NCBI GenBank assembly: GCA_914767715.1
Contig: OU612073.1
Location: 20,522,001 to 20,586,000, forward strand
Source of the DNA: Membranipora membranacea
Taxonomy: Eukaryota; Bryozoa; Gymnolaemata; Cheilostomatida; Membraniporidae
Length of the DNA: 64,000 nucleotides
Direction of reading: 5' to 3'
How positions within the stretch are numbered: position 1 is the stretch's first letter; each line of letters begins with the position of its first letter. Below are positions 13,701 through 24,500 of this stretch, piece by piece. Below the pieces are notes generated by a model, which worked only from the letters and a program-made list of their open reading frames with translations, was not told the origin of the DNA and ran no database searches. The translations under genes were made by a program, and so were the position numbers.

Positions 13701-14764
13701 TTGCCAGCTCCTGGTTTTCCAAGTACCACAAAACATGTTGGATTTGAGAGCAGAAACTTCAGTTCAGTCTACAATGAGCACATGTAATAATTTTAAAGCA
13801 ATTGTGTCAGTAGATTGTACAGAACCCATCTAGCTCAATTCCTGAGTCATAATGCCTTATAATGTTTATGTGACAATAGCTATGGTTTAGACTTTAGATC
13901 ATGGATGAAATGGGGCTCCTCCTAGCAAAGACATTATTAACTTCTATCTAGCCTGTGTGTAGCAGCAGCCCAAGGGCAATGCTATGCTATCATTTAACAT
14001 TTGGAATTGAACTCACCACATCATCATCGTAACAGTCTGCAGTCTCAGCGCTCTTCAGCAGAGCGTCGATATCTACAGGAGTAGGGGTACGCCTCTTCTC
14101 CTCCACAGGCTCTGGTGCAGGTGGCTTGGTTGTCACAATGCTGGCTGAAGTCTAGAAATACATACAAATATAATATAGTAGCTAATAAGTATTGATGATG
14201 ACACAAATTCTTATAACTCATTCATAGCTATGCATACTATACCATGTAGTAATAAATTCACTTGATAAACTAAATATCACTCTCAGTTTCATGTTTGCAA
14301 TCAATTTTGCCTTGCACTGTACATAGTAGGCCTAGGGAACTACTTCAGAACCTGAATCTCCTGGTCACATAGCAGAGTCAGGTTTTGATACACATGTGTT
14401 CCTAGATGATTTTCTTCATATTCAAAGTGATTTGTGGCAATTTGTTTGCAGTCATCAAGCTGATCTGGTATACTCTAAATCTACTCTAAGCGGGAAAGCA
14501 TCTACTCTAGTCCTTTTCTTTACCGTTGAAACTACTCATGCCCTGATTCTATAAAGATTAGCATGTTTATTTATTTTCAAGCCAAATCATCATTTTGCAG
14601 TAACCATTCATTTCTTATTAGTCGGTGCCACTCAACCACTCAATCTAAGATTTTGGAGGAAACACTTTTGACTGCAATCAGTTGGATTCAACTACATCTG
14701 CAACTCTGGTGACCAATTCTACTTTTGTTCTTTAATCTCAGCTTACCTCAGTCCCAGATGACAT
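1759..14764 (-). CDS. AK9: adenylate kinase 9-like multidomain nucleoside phosphate kinase, 5' part (3' end outside window)
   Basis: AK9 is a long protein with several adenylate-kinase-like modules that phosphorylate (d)NMPs. Phase-consistent exons, 5' to 3': 14747-14764 (MSSGTE), 14017-14151, 13648-13768, 13236-13372, 12847-12972, 12460-12630, 11248-11457, 10851-10988, 10398-10501, 10073-10240, 9669-9844, 9093-9182, 8704-8865, 8212-8250, 7691-7768, 6496-6629, 6108-6184, 5783-5898, 5190-5304, 3945-4153, 3546-3710, 2412-2596, 2064-2247, 1759-1874; 1058 codons, no stop. Module 1 has an intact P-loop GKPGAGKT (residues 68-75), YVLDGLPSLSE and the RRVGQRVDPLTG lid. Module 2 has NPRPYILPPQP before a P-loop reading GPPHSGTT (427-434), so the usual Lys is Thr, then GGWILDNFPQNREQW. 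Between module parts lie acidic and Ala-rich linkers, including a run of about 16 Ala near 3945-4000. The block FEYNGWEYTG matches the family just before module 3, so later modules should lie to the left. The small exons 8212-8250 and 7691-7768 are the least certain. Confidence 0.88.
3290..3480. repeat. degenerate minisatellite, GGTATAGA-type units
   Basis: An AK9 intron contains many imperfect copies of a short unit resembling AAGGTATAGAGAATAAATAG. Weaker copies (GTAGGTATAGAAAGGTAGG) lie around 2820-2880. It creates long spurious Tyr/Leu/Ile-rich frames on the minus strand. Confidence 0.7.
4273..4283. repeat. G homopolymer (11 G)
   Basis: Poly-G tract within an AK9 intron. Similar tracts occur at 8931-8942 (12 G) and 20725-20735 (11 G). 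Confidence 0.9.
6881..6910. repeat. (CT)n microsatellite
   Basis: About 15 CT dinucleotides with one interruption, inside the AK9 intron between exons 7691-7768 and 6496-6629. Confidence 0.95.
8084..8145. repeat. (AT)n microsatellite
   Basis: Two TA-rich tracts separated by AAATACA within an AK9 intron; simple-sequence repeat with no coding potential. Confidence 0.9.
10644..10740. repeat. interleaved inverted repeats in an AK9 intron
   Basis: GGTTGCAACCTCAGAATG at 10664-10681 is inverted at 10720-10737 with one mismatch. A second pair, GCGTTTTG at 10650-10657 and CAAAACGC at 10694-10701, crosses it. The left arm of the second pair precedes the first pair, while its right arm lies inside the first pair's loop. 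It may be a degenerate mobile element; no target duplication was seen. Confidence 0.55.
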
Positions 14765-14957
14765 GTTTATGTATGGCTGATGATTATATGGTTATTAAAT
14801 TCTAATTCATAGACATTTTTTTTAGTACCATTTTAAGTTTTCACCATGAAGATTGTTGCTACAGTTCCTAGGCAACAATTCAATTGCGCATGCGTATATA
14901 GCCTTGAAAATATTGTTTGAGCGAGATATCAATGAACTTTTGAGACTATACACAACA
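14765..14957. promoter_or_regulatory. bidirectional AK9/SWSAP1 promoter with X-box-like and NRF1-like sites
   Basis: The AK9 ATG (minus, 14764) and the preferred SWSAP1 ATG (plus, 14958) are 193 bases apart. GTTCCTAGGCAAC at 14864-14876 reads on the minus strand as GTTGCCTAGGAAC, one change from the RFX X-box consensus. TGCGCATGCGT at 14885-14895 fits the NRF1 palindrome. No TATA box is seen in either direction. An in-frame upstream ATG at 14853 would put both motifs inside the SWSAP1 coding region, which is why the ATG at 14958 (A at -3) was preferred. Confidence 0.6.
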
Positions 14958-17900
14958 ATGTCAGCCCCCATTGAACATGTTATGAAAAGTATTTTCTCAT
15001 TTGATTCAAAGTATTTTCAGTTGGCAGGAGACTCAACCCTTGCTGAACATACTGGGCAGGCAGACATCTGCATCAAAGACTCTCTAATAATCTCAGGAAA
15101 CCAAAAGAAGTGGGTGCTAATTAAAATATATGGTGTGACTGTAAAAGTAAAACATCAATCATTACTTATTATTTACACTTACTTACAGGTCTTGTTTATT
15201 AAGAGAGTCAGTTTGTGTAAGTACGTAAGCAAGTAAGATGGATGTTGCACTAATGCAAATCATTCCTGTAATAGTAGAGGTGGCAGTGGCACAATTCCAA
15301 ACCTTTTGGATCATAAATAATCTTCCTTCCACTCCTAGTTCTAACAGTCATAGACTGTGATTACATCATCAGTGACAAGACAGCCAATAAGAAATCAGAT
15401 TGACAGAGTTCAAGAGTTCATCAACATATATATGCCTCTTTGCCCAGTTAGAGCCTAAAACATAGCAGACAGATTGTATTGCTTCGTTGCGTACATTCCC
15501 AGTCCATGAATTGAAAGTGCTGGGCACACAACAAGTCCTTTTGGTTCTTGGTCATAACTAGTCCGGCAACTGCACCAAGACTGCTAAATTCATTCCCATA
15601 ATGAATCCTAGTTGTCACATTGGTTGACTTATGTTTTGTGTTCAATAAGATTTTGATATGTATACAATTTTATTGACAAATGGAAAATGAAAATACATTT
15701 TCAAGATCCCTAACAAATTATCTTTGAACAATGTACGATGCTGTGTAGAAAAAAAGTGAAAATAAAATTAAGCCCAATTGAAACCTGATTCTGTAGTTTG
15801 TATACAGTAATTATCAAACTGGGCAGTAGAGTAGAGATTACTTTTCGTAGTGACCTGCCGTCAGTAAAAACACAAAAAGAAATTTATGTAAGGAATTAGA
15901 TTTGTCGTGAAATCCATCCAAAACTCAAGAAAGGCTTATCTGTACCAACAGAGATAAACCTGACAGTACAACTCTTCATTCTTCAAATAGATGGTATAGA
16001 AATTGAACTATGTGATAATATTTGGTACCTGGGACTTTAAATTAATAATAAATTACGTTTTGAGTCTCATGCTGATAATCATGTTACTAAAGCCAGTAGA
16101 TGATGCATATTGCAAAAACCTTTTGTCACATTGGTACCAAACTTCTCTCATCAATGCTATTTAAAAGTTTTATTATTTCTATTCTCACATACTGTCTGCC
16201 TATTTGGTCTACTTCCATTTCTGCTAAAGATAAGAAACAACTGAGAAAGTTTTTCAAAGACGCTAACCACCTGAGTATTCAAGAAATAAGTGACCTTGAT
16301 AGCATTATAGATAATATGATACTGGATCACCGTGATGACCATTTTATAAATTAATTCTTAAGCTTCATCAGTAACATACAGGACAATTACAGGTCTTCTC
16401 GAGGGAAAGACAGCTTTTTACGCACCATGATTTTATCCCTTAATAATATTCTCTGAGATGAGATGTCAGCTTTTCTTATTTACCTATGTGAACAGCAGTG
16501 CATTAAACAATGATTTTCGCAACATACCTATGTGAGTGACCATTAAACCAATCAATCAGTGGTGTACATCAGCAGCAAGTTATGAGAGCTTTTGGACCTT
16601 CGTTTAATAAGATTATCACCCACGATTAATACACAAATAATGTAATGATTTCTCTCAGTCATCCAGATCAAAGACCAGAATATATATATGTGGAATTTAC
16701 TTTGTGTTGCAGACTGATAACCTCACTCTTATTGCAAGGAGCCAACACATACTCAGCAAACGAACAAAGAGTAGTATTCATACGTCCTGAACCTCTCACT
16801 GAGTTACCCCTCTCTGTACATGGCATGTATCAGATGAGCTATGCCACAGTCAACCAGCTACAGTTTCTGTAAGTTGTGGTTTTATATGCACTGCCTTACA
16901 TCGCCTTAGCCTACATGATTGATGACTAGCCTTGTTCACGTGGCCATGGGGCATGGATTATGGTTTTTTGGGTGGCCTTGTAAAAAACCAAAACCCGTGG
17001 CGGCTTGAACAAGGCTAATTGATGACTATGTCAAAAAAAAAGAATTGAACGACTTGTCTTCCTCTCGGTATTTATTGTTAATCTTAAGATATATGTTATA
17101 AAGAATGTTACTACGCTATTTATTTTTAAAAAAACTTAATTTTGGCAAAGCTTTGAACTTTATTTACATCATCATATATATGGAGATGGCTTCATAACAT
17201 TCAACCTTTAGATACCATCACACATCTCACTAGGAGCATTTTCTACTGAGCTTTGCAGTCTGGCCATAGAAGTAAGTGGATTGAGAGCAGACAGTATAAA
17301 GATGGTGCCCAATTGAAATATGGATGTCCATCAATTATTACAAAAGACATTCAAAATTGGAAATAGGCAATCCTAACTTTTCATTGGGTTTGGAATATCG
17401 AGTTTGATTGATACATTTTCAGTATCAATTTTGTGAGCGATTCTTATGACAAAAGTTTGATTTGCAAATGATAACACACATTGAATAGCGATGATTCCCA
17501 CACGTTTCTTTTACAGATACTTTTCTCTTGTTGATGATCTAGTCTCTTATCTCTGCTTAATTGGACAGAACAAATCTAGAATTCCTCAGCTGCTTATAAT
17601 AGATGGTCTGGACTTCTATGTCCGCCAGCTACAGGTAACCGGTGATGTCACCGTTATTCTTTTACATCCTTTCATAAACTTTTGTTACTCTGGAGGAGGG
17701 TTGGGTTCTTACTGCAAGTACAAAGACTAACTTAAATTCGAGGTTAAGATTGGCATGGGTAGAGACTTTGCATTAATTTAGAGTTGTCTCCTTTATGTAC
17801 ACGGAGCAATAACTCATTTATTATATACTGCGGCCCAGAGCTACCAAATAATGTCAACATGCATGTAGCTTTTCAGTTAATTTATGTTGTTTTGCTTGAA

Positions 17901-20147
17901 GGGCACGTCAGATGAAGCAATTTTGAAATTCTGCAGTCTGCTATTAGACACAGTAAAGCATCTTCAGACCAGGTAAGTTATTCACAGTGGAAGTTTGATA
18001 ATTTAACCAGTTGATCAGTTTGACCTAGGGAATAGCGTGCTTGCCTTTAGATGAACCTGGGGATCAGGTTTGCAAGGATCGCAAGTCCCCTGTGTGGCCT
18101 TGGCTACTTGGAAATGTAATCGCCGCTATTAAACCTACTTGCTGTTATTTTCATGACCGAATTCCAAATATATTATTGTAAAATAGGTCTATGCCATTAG
18201 TTTCCGAATTCTTCCTTGAAAAAACATTAGTTCCTCAACCTACCAAAGTCTTGTGAGTTCTCAAGGGTATCTATATACATTGGATGTGTATCTTCAGCTC
18301 ATGAATAACCATATTACAGCTTACATCCTTTGGTAGATATCAAAGTTGTATAATCAGCCTCTTTATATTGCCCAGTACTGTTGGTTGCCAATTATTCATC
18401 TCATCTTCTGATGGCATGCCACAGGGAACAATTGTGGGCCCATCGTTTTGTATCGCCTTCATTAATTCATATAAATCTAGTGACATCCATTTGATATCAC
18501 CTGATCGAACCCATATAGCTACTCCCAATAGCGACTCTAAGTGTACACAAGCGATCAAGGGCATGAAATGGGGTGCTGGTAACAGAATGACTCTGAATTT
18601 CAATAAAACTTAAGCCATGAGGCTTACCCTCAGGCTAAGCCTCAACAGCAGACCTCCACATATTACACCTCCTAGAAAGATATATCTTTAGTAAAGCTAG
18701 ATAGTATTTTACTAAACTTGTCACGTGGCTTTTATTTTGTTTTGAGAGGTAAATAAAAAAGTAGCCACGTGCCAAGGCTAGTCTTTTAGCTAAAGCTCTT
18801 GGGATTTTCAGTTGTCAAACTGCCACTGTTTTATATTTCTTATACCCAATCAGTTTTATTATATCGCATTGCTGTAGTTTTATGCTTATCAAATGACAGC
18901 CAGAGACCAAACCTTGTGTGAAATTATTGCTGCCATCTATAGAGGGTTATACGCAGCGCCTTTCAATCCTTGGTATACCCTCTGTGATTTCTTTTTGTGA
19001 GGATCAGTTCAAACTTTTTCAAAGTTTACAGTAGCCAAAACCATATTTGATTATTTTTGTGACCTAAGCGACAGTGCAGGCATTTTGAGAGATGCTCTGA
19101 CTCATTTGCAAACCCTGCCAGAACCATTTGGCAACAGAATTCTTTTTCTGAACCATATGAAAGGCTTGCTCTTCTTACAATGAAAATGAAAATAATTCAT
19201 CATCAACAAATCACTAGGGCCTCCTACTATTACTGTACAACAAATTTTACTGCAGATTTATTTTATAGACATACAGATGTTGGCGCACCTTTATTGTTAT
19301 TGTCTATCAGTGACACATTGTCTCATCATCTTGACCTGTATAGTCACTACTTTAATGTTTACTCTCTCCAACAATTCCTGCAATCTGAAGGTACCTATTT
19401 ATGTGCCATATATTATATAACCAAACACTAGTTTTTGCTTTGTTTCTTTCTTATGAGTGTTCTTTGAACGGCAATATTCCATTAATTGTTACAAACTAAA
19501 TGTGCAAATTAGAAATTATGAGGATTATAGGATTATGAGCTGCCTATATAATATGCTAAGCTTGGAAATTTCGGATCTTTGTTGCTATGTGACATTTTGA
19601 TTGTTTTTCTTGCGATAGTTACGCAGAAGCTCCTTGGTAACATTGTCATATGACTTATAATATTAGGCTGAAACAAGTCAACAAGAGGGACCTGATAGTC
19701 CTGGGCTGCTCCGAGTTTAGGCACTCGACTGTCACTGGTTTAGATTAGACAATGCGGAACAGGATTTTTTTTCAGAAGGCTTGTTTGTAGTAAATTTGCC
19801 AAATTTTTATTCTGCCCAATTACAGTGAATGTTCAGCTATGGAAATTAATTTCTTTAAAAACTCGTTAAATGATTGCCGGTAGGCAACGATTTTCATCCT
19901 AAGCCCTAGATTCAAATATGTGTGATACGAGGGAAAATATACACCTTTTGGTCAAATTTACATATACCACTGCTCTTTAGTACTATATTACTGACTGTCT
20001 TTTGTAGGGCAACAAGATGAAAAGTTTACAATGGAGCAATACTCCTCCTTCAGAAGAAAGTGTGATAAAAGGCTGAAATACTTCTTGTCTGTTAAGACTG
20101 ATAAGATCTTTCTCGAAAGGTTAGACATGATAATCCCGAAGCCTTAA
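14958..20147 (+). CDS. SWSAP1: SWSAP1-like ATPase subunit of the Shu (SWS1-SWSAP1) recombination complex
   Basis: SWSAP1 pairs with SWS1/ZSWIM7 and assists RAD51 in homologous recombination. Six exons keep phase and give 269 aa: 14958-15109, 16713-16868, 17517-17634, 17902-17972, 19218-19390, 20008-20147 (TAA). Family landmarks in order are a beta strand with P-loop position SLIISGNQKKLITSLLLQ (residues 42-59), RVVFIRPEPLTELP, Walker B strand QLLIIDGLDF (127-136), FCSLLLDTVKHLQ, a block LLLLSISDTLSHH, and the C-terminal KYFLSVKTDKIFLERL resembling the end of vertebrate SWSAP1. It is slightly longer than the human protein of about 229 aa. The Walker A motif reads GNQKKLIT where the family has GxxxxGKT. 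Exon 5 has a weak acceptor at 19217; a better-looking AG at 19255 would break phase. Starting at 14853 would add 35 residues. A possible poly(A) signal AATAAA is at 20701-20706. Confidence 0.8.
15870..16460 (+). mobile_element. decayed LINE (non-LTR) reverse transcriptase fragment
   Basis: Lying in SWSAP1 intron 1, the plus strand encodes broken segments of the end of a LINE ORF2. They include a strand resembling DGIEIELCDNIWYLGL, then INNKLRFESHADNHVTKASR, then in another frame SSMLFKSFIISILTYCLPIW and KDKKQLRKFFKDA, and finally SRGKDSFLRTMILSLNNIL. This is the usual order near the RT C-terminus (YLGv..d..l, LY..piW, K..I.RDP-type end). In-frame stops and frameshifts show it is dead. Confidence 0.7.
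16927..17017. mobile_element. 91-bp TIR mini-element with 9-bp target duplication
   Basis: The element starts TAGCCTTGTTCA and ends TGAACAAGGCTA (12-bp perfect terminal inverted repeats). It is flanked on both sides by ATTGATGAC, at 16918-16926 and 17018-17026. It has no coding capacity, so it is a non-autonomous MITE-like insertion in SWSAP1 intron 2. A second copy lies at 18713-18780. Confidence 0.8.
18015..18165 (+). mobile_element. possible degenerate tRNA-derived SINE
   Basis: TGACCTAGGGAATAGCGTG at 18021-18039 resembles a pol III A box and is followed about 30 bases later by a weak B-box-like AGGTTTGCAAGGATC. Spacing is right for a tRNA-derived head, but the B box is poor and no tail is evident. 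Confidence 0.35.
18370..19180 (+). mobile_element. second decayed LINE RT fragment, interrupted by a mini-element
   Basis: Lying in SWSAP1 intron 4, the plus strand encodes SSDGMPQGTIVGPSF, the typical reverse-transcriptase turn motif (GxPQGxxxxP). It is followed by MTLNFNKT (W..N.M.LN..KT type), then after an insertion by further broken segments such as RVIRSAFQSLVYPL and LTHLQTLPEPFGNRILFL that look like the LINE C-terminus. Part of the RT palm (the YxDD region) appears deleted, and stops and shifts are common. Confidence 0.65.
18713..18780. mobile_element. second copy of the TIR mini-element (68 bp), nested in the LINE
   Basis: The ends TAAACTTGTCACGTGGCT and (inverted) TAGCCTTGGCACGTGGCT match each other and the ends of the 16927-17017 element. 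Flanks GTATTTTAC (18704-18712) and GTCTTTTAG (18781-18789) agree at 7 of 9 positions, as expected for an old 9-bp target duplication. The element splits LINE coding sequence, so it inserted after the LINE. Confidence 0.65.
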
Positions 20148-21179
20148 CGTAAAAATGATGTTGATGGTCCTTAGAGAAATCTCACCAGGCTTTGAAAGAA
20201 ATTTTTATTTAAAAAAAATTAGGTTTGTTTTTGTTTGAATTTTTGTTGGATGTTTTGAATCTCTTGCAGTCAGTTCACCTCCTCATCCTTTGGAATGCCT
20301 TACCTCAAATATTATGGCTGTACCAAAAGAGTCAACTCCGTAGGGGAGGCTGCGATGGTCAGTTGATCTTTTTTTTTATATAATAGGCCTCCTCCCCCAC
20401 ATGATCTAGTCATAATCTCATTTTTTTGCTCATGTTGCCGATGGAAGTCGTTTGTTACTTATTTGCAGTTTTATTCAAATTTATAACTCATTTTTCCATG
20501 CGAATATTTTTGCAGAAGAAATATTTTGTCATTGTCAATCAACATTGGCAAGTTGCGAAGTAAAATTACTTGTTACACAAGTACAGATGAAATCTGAAGA
20601 GACACAGTCACCTAAATCTCAGAAGCCTTACACTTCCACTTGACCAAAGATTGATAATTACTAATTCAACCTCTATATAAAACCGACCTACTAAAGACCT
20701 AATAAAATTCACTGTAAAACTGATGGGGGGGGGGGTCTTCCATATAATAACTGGCAACATCCCTAACAGATGGCTCGTTGCTGAGTGAGCACAACTAAAA
20801 GAGTGAGGATTTCGAACGATGATTTGGCTGAAAAACCATCGCTAATTGTAGTTGAAAGACCCCATCTACTTCTATCGAGTCAGGCAGCTTTTCCTCAATA
20901 TGAGATAGAATAGTAATTGGGTCTTGCCAGTAACTGGTACTCCCACTCAAGAAGGCGTATCTCTGCAACAGGTTGCACCATCCATACCAGGTATGTAAAG
21001 ATATCTAATGATAGGAACACACATGCCAAAATATAACTGTACCTTGTTATGTAATTAATTCTGTTGTGAGAATAACCGACACAACATCCTACATTGTGAG
21101 ATATTCACTGAGTGATTGAGTGTTTGTTTAGGTTACCAAACTATTATGCAATCAGTTCAATCAACTGTACTTCTACCAA
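20148..21179. other. SWSAP1 3' UTR and intergenic spacer
   Basis: This stretch holds a candidate SWSAP1 poly(A) signal at 20701-20706 and a poly-G tract at 20725-20735. I see no exon with family similarity here. Confidence 0.5.
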
Positions 21180-21561
21180 AGCTCAATAAGTCAATTTTTT
21201 GTCCATTATCTTTGTACCATGTCAGTTCAAAAGTAAGCCAAAACTGGAGGTAATTCTGGGAGACTTGCACTTTAGTGAAATGAAAACATTTTTTGTTGAT
21301 GTTATCATAGGAGTTCGTGTGTTTACAGCTGCAATGTGAAGAAAACGATAAGGTTTGTAAACATCATACAGCCTGACCTGATTGTGGCAGTCTCTGTTCA
21401 GCTAGAGATGTAGAGCAGAGATTTGGAGATGACATGTTATCCAGGGTAACAGAAGTCAAGAGATGTGATCTGGGAGAGTATATAAGGCAGGGTGGCTGCC
21501 TTCAGAAATCATTACTTGGTTGTCTGAGCTGAATAGTGAAAACTAGCAGCTCACTGCAATC
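21180..21561 (+). promoter_or_regulatory. vitellogenin 1 promoter and 5' UTR
   Basis: The TATA box TATATAAG lies at 21479-21486, with its first base 83 nt before the ATG at 21562. GTTATCCAGGG, a possible GATA-type site (GATAAC on the other strand), lies at 21436-21446. The roughly 380 bases from about 21200 align with the region before vitellogenin 2. The leader after the TATA box is nearly identical in all three copies. Transcription is inferred to start about 30 nt after the TATA box, leaving a 5' UTR of about 50 nt. Confidence 0.8.
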
Positions 21562-24500
21562 ATGAAGCTTCTCTTTTTAGCCGCCTTGGTGGCAACTGGT
21601 AAGTTATCGTTATTTATCCCTGCTGAACATCAGTTATCAGAGAGGAGTGTGGTGCTTGGCGCCTAGTAGATAATAATAAACACTGATTTACATTGCTGTA
21701 TCTTATGATGTGCTGTGAGTGTTTTAATTATTGATGGATTTTTATTCTTTAGGTTCCTGTGGCTGGTGGCCATACTCGGAAGACAACAGCGGGCAATCTA
21801 ACACCCAACACAACCGTAAGTTTTTTTTCGTTTATATATTTTTACACAGATAAATTGATAATAAATTGGTAACTGCGATGTAGATTTGATCGCCATGGGG
21901 TTACCATAATCGGAACATCACCTAATAAAAAATATGCAATTAACGAGTCTGAATATGGTAGATGCTTCTTGTTGTCAATTGAAATACAACCAGATCTAAA
22001 ATGATGTTGACTGCAATAGATTCTAATGTTTTTCATAGAATTCACCAATGGAAACGAGTATGTATACCAATACGAATCTCAGGTACTGACTGGAATTCCA
22101 CCTCTGAGCAAACAGTACAGTGGAATCAAGATCACCTCAAAGGCCAAAATCGCTTTCACATCCGGTTCTGATGCCATCCTCCAGGTATGATATTGTTGAG
22201 CAGGTGCCCCACCTATCAACTCAAGTCTTTTGATTGATTGTTGTAACATCCATATGGGGCAGGCATCACCTTAAAATATTTTAATTATTTAATTTGTTTA
22301 GTTAATGAGATTTTGCTCATCTATAATAAGCATTCCAAAAGCTTGGAGAATGGCCAAGTGCTTTACCCCTGTATGGAACTGGTTGTGGTATTTCCATGTT
22401 TTAGCAGGCTGGGTGTCTTGGTCATATTCAGATTTTGTGATTACTGATTATCAATAATATTGGTGTGCTTGTAGTTGGATGAGGTTCAGGTTTACACCAT
22501 GAACCACGAGATCCACAACTCTCAGCAGCTGCCAGTCCGACAGCAGATCTCTATCGATCAGTTCTCTCCTCTCTCCTCTGAGCAGGCTAGACTTGTCACT
22601 GAAAGACTCCAGACACCAATCAAATTCAGGTATGGATAGTATTTCATCACTAGGAGCAAGTCAATAAAATTCATAAAAGTGAGGCCAGGGACATGAACAT
22701 CATTCGTTGCAGTTTGCACAGTATCATGACTAATGTTTTCCTTTCCAATAAATGGAATTTTATGCCTTGTAAAAAACAATGCACTCTGTTAATATACAGA
22801 TACCAGTCTGGAAAGGTTGAGCAGCTGGAGGTCTGTGATGAGGAATCTAACTGGTCTGTTGATCTTAAGAGATCTATCCTGAGCATGCTTCAGGTCAGAC
22901 TTCAGGCTTCTGACTTCTCTGTCACCCAGAACCTCGACTATAACAACCTTGAGAAGGAGAACTCAACCAGCTTCGATGTCCTCGAGGTAAGTTTAGTTTA
23001 GATATTTTCAAAGATCTGTCAAAGTTAAAGAACAATCACTCCCTGAATAAGAGTAAGCAAACCTTGGAATAGAGTTCATCATGATCACTTTTATTTGTTG
23101 TTTCAGTCCGTAAGTATTTTTCAAGACAGTCTCAAAATCTCGTATTCATCAGCAAAAAAAGACATGACTTGATTTGCTAATAAAATAATTGTTTTATATT
23201 GTTACAGAGAGGACTCGATGGCGAGTGCTACAGCTCGATCCATGTCCAGCAGTCAAACAACAGCACTAAACAGTTCCAGGTCACCAAATCTCGTGATGAG
23301 ACCAGATGCCTGAGCCTGAACCGACAGAGGAAGGATGTCCAGCCACACCAGCAGAGAAACTGCGAGTGTCAAGACAACATGAACAAAATGAGCTGTGAGT
23401 GCAGACCTGACCAGGAGGAGAGACGTCAGCAGGTTTGTTGAACTTGTTCTTATCTTATATATGAGGCTGACTTTGATACAGCCAATGCACACTAAGCATT
23501 TTATATATAACTTTATCCTTGAGCTGACAATCTTCACTCAGGTTGCTTTAAATCTATATCAATGCCCTAGAATGGAACAAGCGATACCCTGCCCTGTTGA
23601 CTGAATTCATGGATTAGTGGTAAAAGACACAGTATGGCTATTTGTGGAGAAATTTCATCAGTGATTGTGTCAGTAATTGGCTCTAGCTAAAAGTCTGGAA
23701 GCTTTGATGTTATCCATTGACTCACGTCCCAGTAACGACCTTTAAAAACTCAGGCAAGCTACTTGATAAATATTTACAAGGGGTTGGCTGTAGCATTACT
23801 GAACTTTGGGACCAATCAAAGAGAAAAAATTATTTACAGCGATCATATATAAATTGCCATAAATGCTTGTTCCGGGTCAGATATGTTCCCCTAATCCATG
23901 AATATATATCAGTGCCCTGCCCAGTCACCAATCACAAATACTGATGAAAAATGGAATATCCACTTTATATGGCTTACGATTAATGCTATTTATTCAGGAG
24001 GAGACTGAGACCCGAACCACCTATGACATCAGCTCTGACAATCGCCAGGACATCCTCATCCACAGAGCTGTCCAGACTGTTCAGTACAGATACCAGGCTC
24101 CTAATGCTCCCAACCAGTACTCTCTGACTACCTCCAACCACACTCTGAGCCTGATCGAGGAGAGTGAGGAACAGTCCATCTCCACTTCCGGATGCAACTT
24201 CCAGTCTGTCAGCCAGCCATGGAGGCAGCAGGTTCTTTCCCAGAGCCAAGAGCGCCCAATGATGTCCGAGCAGCAGCGCAACCAGCAGGTTAGTGTATCC
24301 TAGCAGATGATGCTTTGGAATACCATCCATGTTGTGATATTGGTTGCTATATGTTGTTATTTTCCTTTGTTTATAACATACTTATATATAACCTCGATAA
24401 AAACACATAATAATAATATGTATGCATCTTGAAGCATCAATTTAATTTTCGAAGTTATCATTCATACATACAATCAAAAATTAATATAAGTTACCTAGAT

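Noticed and set aside
14853-14957. Upstream in-frame start for SWSAP1 at 14853.
   Set aside because: It would place the X-box-like and NRF1-like motifs within coding sequence, and the ATG at 14958 has a better context; kept only as an alternative.
19256-19390. Shorter SWSAP1 exon 5 using the acceptor at 19254-19255.
   Set aside because: It breaks phase with exon 4; the acceptor at 19216-19217 keeps the frame despite a weak pyrimidine tract.
23253-24330. Long minus-strand frames across vitellogenin exons (also 40058-40357, 45488-45802 and similar).
   Set aside because: Antisense shadows of the vitellogenin exons; they recur in each copy only because the sense sequence is conserved.
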